Below are positions 1 through 7,967 of a stretch of DNA of 61,062 bases, piece after piece; position 1 is the stretch's first letter; each line of letters opens with the position of its first letter. Below the pieces are notes generated by a model. It worked only from the letters and a program-made list of their open reading frames with translations, searched no databases and had not been told where the DNA came from. The stretch is taken from assembly GCF_901212655.1 (NCBI RefSeq), contig NZ_CAAKON010000022.1:7-61068 (forward strand). Direction: 5' to 3'. A program made the translations under genes and the position numbers. This stretch comes from Olsenella uli. GTDB taxonomy: Bacteria; Actinomycetota; Coriobacteriia; Coriobacteriales; Atopobiaceae.

Positions 1-92
1 TTCCAGACCAGGAACGCCCGTCTCGATATCAGGCGCGCGGCGTCAGACCCGGAGCGCCCGCCTCGGCGTGAAACGCGCGCTCCGCCCAGAGC
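1..92. other. Intergenic edge of window with imperfect short repeat
   Basis: There is no gene in this stretch. It lies just downstream of the minus-strand RfbA-like gene. Two imperfect copies of a roughly 30-base GC-rich unit are visible, each running from a GGAxCGCCCGyCTCG-like core to GCGCGC. The window edge prevents seeing how far the repeats go. No promoter or terminator is evident. Confidence 0.4.
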
Positions 93-968
93 CTACTTAG
101 ACGTGGAGAGGGCGATGGCCTCGAGGTACTTGCCGTACTCGGTCTTCTGAATCTTCGACGCCAGGCTCAGCAGCTGAGCGCGGCCAATCCAGCCCTTCTT
201 GTAGGCAATCTCCTCGATAGAGGCAATCTTGGTGCCCGTGGACTGCTGCACCACGCGCACGAACTCGCCGGCGTGGAACAGGTCATCGACCGTGCGCGGG
301 CTGAACCAGGCGAAGCCCTCGGGCAGCGTGGTGGCAAAGAGCTTCTTGTGGTCGAGATACATCTGGTTGAGGTCCGTGATCTCGAGTTCGCCGCGGGCAG
401 ACGGGCGCAGCTTCTTGGCGTACTCGACCACGTTCTCGTCGTAGACGTAGAGGCCGGTAGCCACGTAGTTGGTGCGGGCCTCCTCGGGCTTCTCCTCGAT
501 GTAGGTGACCTTCTTGTCGTCACCAAAGTCCACCACGGCGTAGTTCTCCGGGTGGCGCACCTGGTAGGCAAAGACCGTGGCGCCCTTCTTGCGGTTGATG
601 GCCTCGGAGAGGTTGGCGTCAAAGCCGGAGCCGTAGAAGATGCTGTCGGCGAGCACGAGGGCCACGCGGTCGCCGTCGATGAAGTCCTCGCCCAACAGGA
701 ACGCCTGGGCAATGCCGTCGCGACTCTCCTGCGCCTTGTACTGGATGTTCATGCCAAGCTGGGAGCCATCGCCGAAGTGAGCCTCGAAGGAGGGCAGGTC
801 CTGCGGGTTGGTGATGAACAGGACATCGCGGATGTCGGCGCGCATGAGGGTGGAAAGCGCGTAGTACACCAGGGGCTTGTCGTAGATGGGCAGCAGGTGC
901 TTGGAGCCCGAGAACGTCATGGGATAGAGGTGAGTGCCGAAACCGCCGGCAAGGACGATGCCTTTCAC
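93..968 (-). CDS. RfbA/RmlA-like sugar-1-phosphate nucleotidyltransferase with altered active-site motifs
   Basis: The product is 291 residues and aligns from end to end with glucose-1-phosphate thymidylyltransferases (RmlA/RfbA), which make dTDP-glucose from dTTP and glucose-1-phosphate. I chose the GTG start at 968 because a perfect GAGGAGG lies at 977-983, eight bases upstream; a TTG start at 995 would be longer but has no such site. The fold landmarks are present: AGGFGTHLYP near the N-terminus, LLPIYDKP, and GELEITDLNQMYL. However, key positions differ from the family. The nucleotide-binding GTR is GTH, LGDNIFYG is LADSIFYG, and WLDTGT is WFSPRT, which removes one of the two Asp residues that bind Mg2+ in RmlA. 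No other rml gene is adjacent. It may be a paralogue with changed substrate or lost activity. The family call is firm; the reaction is uncertain. Confidence 0.85.
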   Translation of the reverse strand: MKGIVLAGGFGTHLYPMTFSGSKHLLPIYDKPLVYYALSTLMRADIRDVLFITNPQDLPSFEAHFGDGSQLGMNIQYKAQESRDGIAQAFLLGEDFIDGDRVALVLADSIFYGSGFDANLSEAINRKKGATVFAYQVRHPENYAVVDFGDDKKVTYIEEKPEEARTNYVATGLYVYDENVVEYAKKLRPSARGELEITDLNQMYLDHKKLFATTLPEGFAWFSPRTVDDLFHAGEFVRVVQQSTGTKIASIEEIAYKKGWIGRAQLLSLASKIQKTEYGKYLEAIALSTSK

Positions 969-1045
969 AGGGAGAGCCTCCTCGGTCGTGACCAATCACT
1001 TCGGCTAAGTATACCCGTGCCAAGCACCATCCGGTCATGTGCCGC

Positions 1046-1139
1046 GCCTCGGGCACCCACGCGCGAAGCAAAACGCTCAGCGACACTGGCTTCGTTTGCT
1101 CGCTCAACGTGCCTCGAGCACCCACGCGCGAAACGAAAC
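1046..1139 (+). repeat. Pair of imperfect 29-base direct repeats
   Basis: Copies lie at 1046-1075 and 1111-1139, spaced by 65 bases. Both share the core CACCCACGCGCGAA and differ at a few positions. They sit exactly where the coding similarity of the following amidotransferase remnant begins, so they may mark the deletion or insertion that removed its 5' end. Confidence 0.6.
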
Positions 1140-1162
1140 CGTTTCAGGAGTCCCTCAGGAAT

Positions 1163-1742
1163 CGGGACACAACCGAAAAGGGCTACCACGTGCTCGAGCC
1201 GGGCACCGGCAACGACGAGGTGGCCATCTCCAAGGGCTCCAAGTGGCTCTATGACATCCTGGGCACCACGTCGCTTCCTGAGGTGGCCGGCGCGCACCAC
1301 CAGGCGGTTGACCCCGAGCAGCTCGGAAGCGGCCTCACGGTGGTTGCCCGCTCATCCGACGGCGTCGTGGAGGCGGTCGAGTACCAGGCGGCCTCCTTTG
1401 CCCTGGGCCTACAGTGGCACCCCGAGCGTGACGCGCCCAAGGACACCCACGACGTCGACGTTGACCAGGACCAGTGCAATGCCTTCCTGCGCATGCTGGT
1501 GAAGCACGCGGCGGCCAAGATGGACGAGGGCGGCTCCGAGACCCCGGGTGGCGGCGAGGGCGAGCCCGCGATCCCGACCACGCCGGACGTGCCCGAGACC
1601 GAGCCCGTCACGCCGGACACCCCCGCGACGACCCCCGACATGCCCGAGACCGCACCGGGAGCGCGGCGCCCGCCGGCCGCACCGGGGGCGCAGCGCCCAT
1701 CAGCCGAATCAGGCTCTCGGCCCCATCAGGAACGCAGCGCCA
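1163..1742 (+). pseudogene. 3' remnant of a class-I glutamine amidotransferase (gamma-glutamyl-GABA hydrolase/PuuD type)
   Basis: Translated on the plus strand, this stretch matches only the C-terminal third of peptidase C26 family proteins. It shows AGAHHQAVDPEQLG, then DGVVEAVEYQ, then FALGLQWHPE, which carries the catalytic His and Glu of the class-I amidotransferase triad. The part with the nucleophile Cys (GxCxG) is absent. Upstream there is no ribosome-binding site and no in-frame family sequence, just two short direct repeats. After the WHPE motif comes a helical tail and a Pro/Thr/Glu-rich low-complexity tail. The frame then runs without a stop into the antisense of dltA, so the native 3' end is probably also lost. 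I read it as a 5'-truncated, dead gene. Boundaries are approximate. Confidence 0.75.
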
Positions 1743-1762
1743 GCCAGCGGCGCCGCGAGAGC

Positions 1763-3325
1763 TTACGCCTCGCCTACCGCGCGGGCGATGGCCCTGCGGT
1801 CCACCTTCCCGTTGGGCGTCTGGGGCATCTCGTCCTCCACCACGATGCGGCGCGGCACCATGTAGCCGGGCAGCACATGCCCCAGCCGCTCGCGCAGGGC
1901 CTTGCCCCAGGCGTAGGCGTCTGCCGGGCGCTCGCCCACGAGCTGCACGTGGGCCTCGAGGCGGTCGGCCACGCCGTGGCGCGTGCGCACGATCACGGCC
2001 ACGAGCTCAACTTCGGGCTCGCGCTGGATGGCGCTCTCCACCTCGCCAAGCTCGATCCTGAAGCCGTGGACCTTCACCTGGTCGTCCGTGCGGCCGCTCA
2101 CCCAGAGCATGCCGTCCTTGTCGACGAACCCGAGGTCACCGGTGCGATACGTACGCACGATGCGACCCTCCAGCTCGCGCTCGCCAAAGACGGCGGCCGT
2201 CTTGTCCGGGCGTCCCAGGTAGTCCTTGGCCACGGTGTCGCCGCAGATGAGCACCTCCCCCTTGGCACCGGCGGCCAGCGGCTCGCCGGTCTCGCGGTCG
2301 AGCACGAGCAGCGTGGTGCCCTCACGCGGCACGCCCACGGGCAGCGCGCCCTCGCCCGAGAAGCCCTCCACGCGCGTAGCCGTCACGGCCACCGTGGACT
2401 CGGTGGGGCCGTAGGCGTTGATGATCGCGGCCTCCGGGAAGCGCTCGTGCAGCGCGCGCACCACGTCTGCGCGCAGCGGCTCACCACAGAAGAAAAAGTG
2501 CGTGAGACGCGGCATGAGCTCGGCGGTAAAGCTCGGCTCTGCCAGGCACACCGAGGCAAACGTGGGCGTGGACACCCAGCACGTGGCCTCGGAGGCGTCC
2601 AGCTGGGCGTAGAGCTCGCGAGCGTCCTCCATGACGTCCGAGGTAAGGGCCACGACGCGCCCGCCCGTGGTGAGCGCTCCCACGAGCTCGGTCACCGAAA
2701 GGTCAAAGGACAGCAGCGCCTGGTTGAGAAAGACGTGCGGCACGGCGGCGTCGGCAAAGAGGCCCTGGTCCCAAGGCATGAAGTTCGCCACGTCCGCGGC
2801 CGTCACCTCGACGCCCTTGGGCGCGCCGGTGGAGCCGGACGTGAAGATGATGTACTGCGTGTCGTCGCCGGAGACCTCCCAGGCGGGGTCCGGACGGCGT
2901 ACCTCGCCCGCACGGGCATGCGCGAGGCAGCCAAGCACCTCGAGCGGGCCCACGGTCTCAACCTCGCGCCCCAGGTCGCGAAGCTCCGGCAGCTCGCCCG
3001 TGGCGACCACCGGGGCCTCCGGCAGCTGCGAGAGGATGTTGGTGACGCGGCCCGCCGGCACGTGGACGTCGCAGGGAACGTAGGCGTGCCCGCTCTTGAG
3101 GCAGGCGAGGAAGCTCACGGGCATGAGCGGCGACTTGTGGCCGTAGACCAGCAGCGGCGCGTCCTCGGGCGCACGCTCGCGCAAGAGGCAGGCAAGGTCG
3201 TCCGACGCGTCCCAGAGCTCGCCGTACGTTATCGAGCGGCCAGAGGTGGCACGCCAGCACTCGCGCTCGGGGTGGGCCTCCACCTGAGCGCGCACCGCCG
3301 CGAGAAAGCCGTTCTTGTCCTCCAT
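1763..3325 (-). CDS. dltA: D-alanine--D-alanyl carrier protein ligase DltA
   Basis: This 520-residue adenylation enzyme activates D-alanine with ATP and loads it onto the phosphopantetheine arm of DltC, the first step in D-alanylation of teichoic acids. Adenylate-forming motifs are clear: YIIFTSGSTGAPKGVEVT (P-loop), INAYGPTESTVAVT, YRTGDLG, and the C-terminal NGKVDRRAI with the conserved lysine. The length is usual for DltA. The ATG at 3325 is preceded by AAGGAGGG at close spacing; an in-frame start twelve codons earlier lacks a site. It is the last gene of the dlt cluster here, separated from the dltX-like gene by 174 bases without a clear terminator. In most Firmicutes dltA comes second, after dltX, so its place at the end is a rearranged order. 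Confidence 0.95.
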   Translation of the reverse strand: MEDKNGFLAAVRAQVEAHPERECWRATSGRSITYGELWDASDDLACLLRERAPEDAPLLVYGHKSPLMPVSFLACLKSGHAYVPCDVHVPAGRVTNILSQLPEAPVVATGELPELRDLGREVETVGPLEVLGCLAHARAGEVRRPDPAWEVSGDDTQYIIFTSGSTGAPKGVEVTAADVANFMPWDQGLFADAAVPHVFLNQALLSFDLSVTELVGALTTGGRVVALTSDVMEDARELYAQLDASEATCWVSTPTFASVCLAEPSFTAELMPRLTHFFFCGEPLRADVVRALHERFPEAAIINAYGPTESTVAVTATRVEGFSGEGALPVGVPREGTTLLVLDRETGEPLAAGAKGEVLICGDTVAKDYLGRPDKTAAVFGERELEGRIVRTYRTGDLGFVDKDGMLWVSGRTDDQVKVHGFRIELGEVESAIQREPEVELVAVIVRTRHGVADRLEAHVQLVGERPADAYAWGKALRERLGHVLPGYMVPRRIVVEDEMPQTPNGKVDRRAIARAVGEA

Positions 3326-3502
3326 GGGGATCCCTCCTTGGTAGCGGGGCACCTGCCCCAAGTTGCACTTTCATGGCAGGTTGGCACGCGAGCCCGTGCG
3401 GGCGGCCAGGCTCAGACGGCCCCAAGACGCAGGCAGACCGTCGGAGCAGCCCGGCTCGTCCGGCCACGGCCAACTCCGCCCGCCCAAACCCGAGAAGCCG
3501 GC

Positions 3503-3628
3503 CTAGTACTGGGCATACACGAACCCGGCGGGGGCGTTCATGCCGGAGCTGAACACGAACCACCACACGGCAAATGCGGCAACAATCACGACAATCGCCG
3601 CCACGGCAACACGGTCAAGGTCCGACAT
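3503..3628 (-). CDS. dltX: DltX-like small membrane peptide, 41 aa
   Basis: This short gene begins three bases after the stop of dltD, with GGGGAG overlapping that stop as its ribosome-binding site. The peptide has a short N-terminus (MSDLDR), one membrane helix at about residues 8-28, and a short exterior tail ending in GFVYAQY. DltX proteins are about 50 residues, have a single helix, and end in a conserved F-x-Y-x-x-F type motif whose tyrosine is reported to carry the D-alanyl group between DltB and DltD. The terminal F-V-Y-A-Q-Y fits with Tyr for the last Phe. Position inside the dlt operon supports the call. It is normally upstream of dltA at the operon head; here it follows dltD. The reading is my own translation of the minus strand. 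Confidence 0.8.
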   Translation of the reverse strand: MSDLDRVAVAAIVVIVAAFAVWWFVFSSGMNAPAGFVYAQY

Positions 3629-3631
3629 GGC

Positions 3632-5158
3632 TCACTCCCCCATCGCAAACTCGTAGATGGCGCGGTCGACGGCAAGCCACCCCAGCCAGCCGAGGTGGGT
3701 GCCGTCGTTGATGAAGTAGCGCGTGTACTCCTGGTCCGAGAAGTCCGCGAGCTTGAAGCCGTGGTTGGCCACGCACTGGCGAATGAGCTCGTAGCGCTGC
3801 TCGCGGTCCTCGCGCGCGAGGCCCTCGTAGTCCGTCCAGTCGCCCGGGAAGGGCTGGAGCACGCAGAGCAGGTCGACTCCGCAGTCGTTGGCCACGCCCA
3901 GGCAGCAGTCCAGGTCGGCGTCCTCGGCGGGCGCATTCAGGAGCGTGCGGTTGCGATAGAAGTCCTTGAGCTTGCCGGCGTCGTAGTCGCCCTTGATGTG
4001 GTCAAGCCAGATGGAGTCCAGAAAGCCGTAGTCGTTGGTCGTGGTCTGTGCCTCGGCCTCAGCCGTGGCCTCCGCCACGAGGCGGTCCCAGTCGGGCGCG
4101 CCGTTCTCGGCCTCGAGTACGCGCTTGGCGAAGGGCATCGTGTCGCCCAGCTCGCGCACGTGAATGAGGTCGCGGCGCAGCTGGTAGCTCTCGGCAAAGC
4201 CAAAGGCGAGGTCGTTCAGGGTATCTGGCAGGGTGGCGCGGCGCGCGGCATCGACTTTCTTGGCGTCGATGCCCGCGTTCTTGAGACGCCTGGCCAGGTA
4301 GTCCACGCGCGCGGGGTCCACGTGCTCGTTTTGGCACAGGCCCTGCCAAAGCTCGTAGCCAAACTGCGTCTGCGTGGCGTTGTTGGGCACGCCGCCCTCG
4401 AAGAACCACTGCGGGGAGATGACGAACACCATCTTGTTGGAGGTGCGCGCGTCAAAGACGCCGTCTGCGAGCGCGCTCGTGGGAGCGTCCGCCTCCTCGA
4501 TGGCGCGAGCGTAGGCGCCAATGGCGATGGCGTGCCAGAGGCCCTGGTTGTAGCCCTCACCCACCGTCCAGCAGTCCAGGCCGTAGTCGTTCCAGCCAAA
4601 GACCGCGTGCGGAACCTGGCGGCAATCCTCCGGCAGAAAGGAGAGCTCGGAGGAGCCAAAGACGGGGATGGAGTCTGCAAGGCGGTTGGCCACCATGAAC
4701 GAGGGACTCCGGAACTTGGTGCGATTGGTGAGGTAGTCGTACATGTTGCCGCCGCGGGTCCACTCGTTGGGGACCGAGCGGTTGTGCTGCCACGCGGCGC
4801 CAGCCGCCACGAGGCCGCCCACCGCAACGCCGGTAAGCCTGAGCGCGGCCCTACGGGAGACCACGGGGCCACCCGGGCGAGCGGAGCCGTCGTCTGGGTC
4901 GTTGGCCGTGAGGCCCTCAATGGCATCGCCCAGCCGCGAGGCACCATGGGCAAACGCAGACGCGCCGGCGCCCACGGCAAGCCCCGGCCCCGCCGCTACA
5001 CCGGACTTCGACGAGCCGGCCTCGGCGGCGCGAGCCCTTGCGGCGCGAGCCTCGACAGTGCCGCCCCCGGCCGAACCCACTCCGGCCGCGCCGGGCGCCT
5101 CGGCCTCGGCACCAGTGCCAGGGACAGTCGCCCCGTCCTTGTCCGTCTTGGCAGCCAT
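3632..5158 (-). CDS. dltD: D-alanyl transfer protein DltD
   Basis: DltD is the membrane-anchored SGNH-like enzyme that places D-alanine on teichoic acid outside the membrane. The catalytic block FGSSEL (nucleophile Ser) lies near residue 170 and the Asp/His pair appears in NDGTHLGW near the C-terminus, as expected. At 508 residues it is longer than usual because about 100 Ala/Gly-rich residues precede the membrane segment at about 104-123. That segment begins SRRAALRLTG, which resembles a twin-arginine signal, although family members normally use a plain N-terminal anchor. The ATG follows the dltC stop by three bases, and the only plausible ribosome site (AAGAGG) is in the end of dltC, so translation is probably coupled. 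An internal start nearer the anchor cannot be excluded. Confidence 0.93.
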   Translation of the reverse strand: MAAKTDKDGATVPGTGAEAEAPGAAGVGSAGGGTVEARAARARAAEAGSSKSGVAAGPGLAVGAGASAFAHGASRLGDAIEGLTANDPDDGSARPGGPVVSRRAALRLTGVAVGGLVAAGAAWQHNRSVPNEWTRGGNMYDYLTNRTKFRSPSFMVANRLADSIPVFGSSELSFLPEDCRQVPHAVFGWNDYGLDCWTVGEGYNQGLWHAIAIGAYARAIEEADAPTSALADGVFDARTSNKMVFVISPQWFFEGGVPNNATQTQFGYELWQGLCQNEHVDPARVDYLARRLKNAGIDAKKVDAARRATLPDTLNDLAFGFAESYQLRRDLIHVRELGDTMPFAKRVLEAENGAPDWDRLVAEATAEAEAQTTTNDYGFLDSIWLDHIKGDYDAGKLKDFYRNRTLLNAPAEDADLDCCLGVANDCGVDLLCVLQPFPGDWTDYEGLAREDREQRYELIRQCVANHGFKLADFSDQEYTRYFINDGTHLGWLGWLAVDRAIYEFAMGE

Positions 5159-5161
5159 GTC

Positions 5162-5416
5162 CTAAAGCCTCTTCAGCACCTGGGCAACGATCTTGTTCAC
5201 GGTGTTCATCTCGTCGCGCGGCACGGCCGTGGGGGCGATGGAGACGCCAAAGTCGTCCTCGATGGCCACGAGCAGCTCGATGGCGGCCATGGAGTCCAGC
5301 AGTCCCTCCTCGAACAGGTCGATGTCGCGCTTATCGCGCACGATGTCGTCGCCGCAGATGTCGGCGATGGTGTCGACGAGGCGGTCCTCGACCTCGGCGT
5401 TGTTGTCACTAGCCAT
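5162..5416 (-). CDS. dltC: D-alanyl carrier protein DltC
   Basis: This 84-residue acyl-carrier-like protein accepts D-alanine on a phosphopantetheine arm. The attachment serine is in the motif FEEGLLDSMAAIELL, matching the LDSM signature of DltC. The ATG at 5416 has GGAGG five bases upstream and overlaps the end of dltB by eight bases; a TTG four codons earlier is less likely. It sits between dltB and dltD and is probably translationally coupled to both. Confidence 0.95.
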   Translation of the reverse strand: MASDNNAEVEDRLVDTIADICGDDIVRDKRDIDLFEEGLLDSMAAIELLVAIEDDFGVSIAPTAVPRDEMNTVNKIVAQVLKRL

Positions 5417-6614
5417 GAATGCCTCCAAAGAACGTGAACAGCTGACCAGAGAAGATGGAAAGGCCCAAAACCACGACCTGCAGGGTGACGAACCAGCTCA
5501 CGAAGCGCACCGGCGCGGTGCCCTTGTGCTTGCGCCAGAACTTCCAGTGGCGGTGCACGTGCTGCTCGACGGCGAGCAGCACGCCGTGGTAGAGGCCGTA
5601 GGTGATGTAGGCGGGCGTGACGCCGTGCCAGAATCCCATGAGGAGCATGTTGGCGATGAGGCCCACGCTGGCGCGCACGTCGCGGCTCTTGGGCTTGCGG
5701 TGGCGGGCCATGGTGCGCTCGAGCCGCATGAAGACGAAGTCACGCAGCCAGTGGGAGAGCGTGATGTTCCAGCGGTCCCAGAACTCCTGGAGCGAGCAGG
5801 AGACGAACGGTAGGTTGAAGTTGCGCGGCACGTCAACGCCAAGGGCCAGGCCTACGCCCTGCGCCATGAGCGAGTAGCCCGCAAAGTCGAAGTAGAGATA
5901 CGCCGCATAGGCATAGCTCACGCGAACCGCATCAACGAGCTGCTGCCCCAAGGGGCGGGAGAGGTCGAGCGCGGCCGGCGTATCGTATTTCTTGAAGATG
6001 GCAGCAAGCACCATCTGCATCACCAGGCCAAGGGCGAACATGAGGGCGCCGCGGCCCAGCCGGTCCACGTACTCCCACCTGGGCAGCCGGCGCTCCACGT
6101 CCGCGAAGAACCGACGCGAGCGGTCAATGGGACCAGAGGTGAACGTGGGAAAGAAGGCCAGGAAGTACAGGTAGTCCACGAAGGGAAGTCTGCCGATGAG
6201 GCCGTCTGTGACCTCGAGCAGCACCTGGGTGGCGCGGAAGGTGATGTAGGAGATGCCCACGAAGCCCAGAAGGCCGTTGCCGGCGGCAACCGTGACCTTG
6301 TAGGTGACGAGCGAAAGCAGGCAGACCACGAGCGCAAGCAGGCGCAGGGCAACGGGCGCCGGGGCCTTCACCGTACCGGCGCCATCGGAATCCGTGCGGG
6401 CCAGCACGAGCCGCGTGCATGCGTACGTGGCGAGCATGTAGCCCACGGCAAGGGCAAGCTGTGCCCACGAGCCCATGAAGAGGAAGCCGAGGAACACAGC
6501 GGACACCACAAGGCCATAGAGCCTGATGCGGCGCTCGAGCAGCCCCAGGACAATGGCAGGGACGAGTGCCACGCCAAGCGTCATGAAGAAGCTTGGATCT
6601 TGGTAGAACTCCAT
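5409..6614 (-). CDS. dltB: D-alanyl-lipoteichoic acid transfer protein DltB (MBOAT)
   Basis: This 401-residue multi-helix membrane protein of the MBOAT family moves D-alanine from DltC across the membrane. The family signatures are clear: FFPTFTSGPIDR, YFDFAGYSLMAQG, NFNLPFVSCSLQEFWDRWN and the catalytic His in MGFWHGVTPAYI. The ATG at 6614 is preceded by GGGGAGG; upstream in-frame ATGs lack a site. It is the first gene of the dlt operon (B-C-D-X-A). A weak promoter may lie in the 120 bases before it, where TTGAAA is visible on the minus strand near 6700, but no good -10 box is spaced correctly. Confidence 0.95.
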   Translation of the reverse strand: MEFYQDPSFFMTLGVALVPAIVLGLLERRIRLYGLVVSAVFLGFLFMGSWAQLALAVGYMLATYACTRLVLARTDSDGAGTVKAPAPVALRLLALVVCLLSLVTYKVTVAAGNGLLGFVGISYITFRATQVLLEVTDGLIGRLPFVDYLYFLAFFPTFTSGPIDRSRRFFADVERRLPRWEYVDRLGRGALMFALGLVMQMVLAAIFKKYDTPAALDLSRPLGQQLVDAVRVSYAYAAYLYFDFAGYSLMAQGVGLALGVDVPRNFNLPFVSCSLQEFWDRWNITLSHWLRDFVFMRLERTMARHRKPKSRDVRASVGLIANMLLMGFWHGVTPAYITYGLYHGVLLAVEQHVHRHWKFWRKHKGTAPVRFVSWFVTLQVVVLGLSIFSGQLFTFFGGIHG

Positions 6615-6739
6615 GTCCCTCCCCATCCGACGCATTCCGACAGATAACTATCGCTCAGCGTGGAATTATTGACCTTTGCCCGACCGCATGTCTTTCAAAG
6701 GCCTTACAACGCGGCCATATGAACAGAAGGGACAAGACG

Positions 6740-6769
6740 AATAAAGGTTCCTGAAAACCCTCAGGAACC
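6740..6769 (-). terminator. Intrinsic terminator downstream of tlyA
   Basis: On the minus strand GGTTCCTGA pairs with TCAGGAACC around a six-base loop and is followed by TTTATT. It lies about 90 bases after the tlyA stop and before dltB, so it probably ends the efp–tlyA transcript. Confidence 0.75.
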
Positions 6770-6859
6770 CTTTGGGAACGGACGCCGCTCTTTGCCGAGC
6801 GTGTCCATTCGTCATATCGAAGAGGGAGGATTGGGCGCTGCGCACAACGGACGGGCCCG

Positions 6860-7636
6860 CTAGACGCTCGCCGCCAGGGCAGCAAGGTCGAGGGCCGCGG
6901 AGTTCTCGCCCCGCACGCCCAGCATCAGGAACTCGTGGTTGCCCTTGGCGCCCGTGATGGGGCTGGCGCACGCACCAACCACACCGAGACCGGCCTCGCC
7001 CATGGCGGCGTACACGCGCTCAAGGGCAGCCTGGCGCACAGACGCACGGCGCACCACACCGCCCTCGCCCACGTCCTCGCGCGCCGCCTCGAACTGTGGC
7101 TTCACAAGCGTGAGAAAGCGGCCCTCGGGCCCAAGGAGCTCGCACACGGCAGGCAGCACCATGAGCACCGAGGTGAACGAGACGTCGCAGACGGCAAGGT
7201 CAATGGTGCCGGCGCGCTCGGGCGTGGGAACGTCCACGATGTTCGTGCGTTCGAGCAGCGTCACGCGCGAATCCTGACGCAGCGACCAGTCGAACTGGGC
7301 ATACCCCACATCCACGGAGAGGACGCTCGCGGCGCCTCGGGACAGCAGGCAGTCAGTAAATCCACCGGTGGAGCACCCAACGTCGAGGCAGGCAAGCCCC
7401 GCGGGATCGACGAGGAACTCATCGAGGCCGCGCTCAAGCTTGAGGCCTCCGCGGCTCACATAGGGAAGCGAGCCACGAACGTGCAGCTCGCAGCCGGGCT
7501 TCACCTGCGTGCCCGGCGAGTTGTAACGCATGGAGGGGCCGGATACGTCCCCGGCCATGACGGCACGCATCGCGTCATCGCGCGAGCGAAAATAGCCCTG
7601 AGCCACGAGCTCGTCGTCGAGCCTGCGTCGGGCCAT
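6860..7636 (-). CDS. tlyA: TlyA family rRNA 2'-O-methyltransferase (hemolysin A)
   Basis: This 258-residue protein has an N-terminal S4 RNA-binding domain (ARRRLDDELVAQGYFRSR) and an FtsJ-like methyltransferase domain with CLDVGCSTGGFTDCLL binding S-adenosylmethionine and DVSFTSV and LVKPQFEA further on. TlyA methylates 16S and 23S rRNA and sets capreomycin sensitivity in mycobacteria. The ATG at 7636 is one base after the stop of xseB with no strong ribosome site, so translation is likely coupled. In-frame codons upstream have no family similarity. It is the last gene of the efp–asp23–nusB–xseB–tlyA series. Confidence 0.95.
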   Translation of the reverse strand: MARRRLDDELVAQGYFRSRDDAMRAVMAGDVSGPSMRYNSPGTQVKPGCELHVRGSLPYVSRGGLKLERGLDEFLVDPAGLACLDVGCSTGGFTDCLLSRGAASVLSVDVGYAQFDWSLRQDSRVTLLERTNIVDVPTPERAGTIDLAVCDVSFTSVLMVLPAVCELLGPEGRFLTLVKPQFEAAREDVGEGGVVRRASVRQAALERVYAAMGEAGLGVVGACASPITGAKGNHEFLMLGVRGENSAALDLAALAASV

Positions 7637-7637
7637 G

Positions 7638-7964
7638 CTAGTTCTTGGAATCGGAGGAGGGCGCGACACCCTCGGCAGACGCATCCCCAGCGGGCGCAGC
7701 CGTGCCGGAAGCCTCAGCGGCCTCCTCGGCGCCCTTGCCAGACGCCTCCGGCCCCTCGACCATGCGCTCGCGCTCCTCGGGCGAGAAGGCGGCCTTGTCC
7801 ACGAGGTCAACCGCCTTGGTTCCCAGGGCGATAGCCTCGTCGAACAGGTCGAGGGAGCGCTCGAGGGACGTGTCCTTGTTGCGAACCGCGGAGATGATCT
7901 CGTCCAAGCGGCTCGTCACGTCCGAGAAGCGCTCGTATCCGGAGACATCGGGCTTCTTGGCCAT
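7638..7964 (-). CDS. xseB: Exodeoxyribonuclease VII small subunit XseB
   Basis: The first 60 residues match XseB, the small helical subunit of exonuclease VII (RFSDVTSRLDEIISAVRN, then LERSLDLFDEAI). The last 45 are an Ala/Glu/Ser-rich low-complexity tail not typical of the family, which is usually near 75 residues. The ATG at 7964 lies three bases after the nusB stop with GGGGAGG upstream. The large subunit gene xseA is not beside it, so it must be elsewhere in the genome if the enzyme is made. Confidence 0.85.
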   Translation of the reverse strand: MAKKPDVSGYERFSDVTSRLDEIISAVRNKDTSLERSLDLFDEAIALGTKAVDLVDKAAFSPEERERMVEGPEASGKGAEEAAEASGTAAPAGDASAEGVAPSSDSKN

Positions 7965-7967
7965 GCG

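Noticed and set aside
1037..5437. Plus-strand open frame of 1,466 codons
   Set aside because: Only its first part (about 1163-1742) resembles a protein; the rest is antisense to dltA and dltD and stays open because of high third-position GC.
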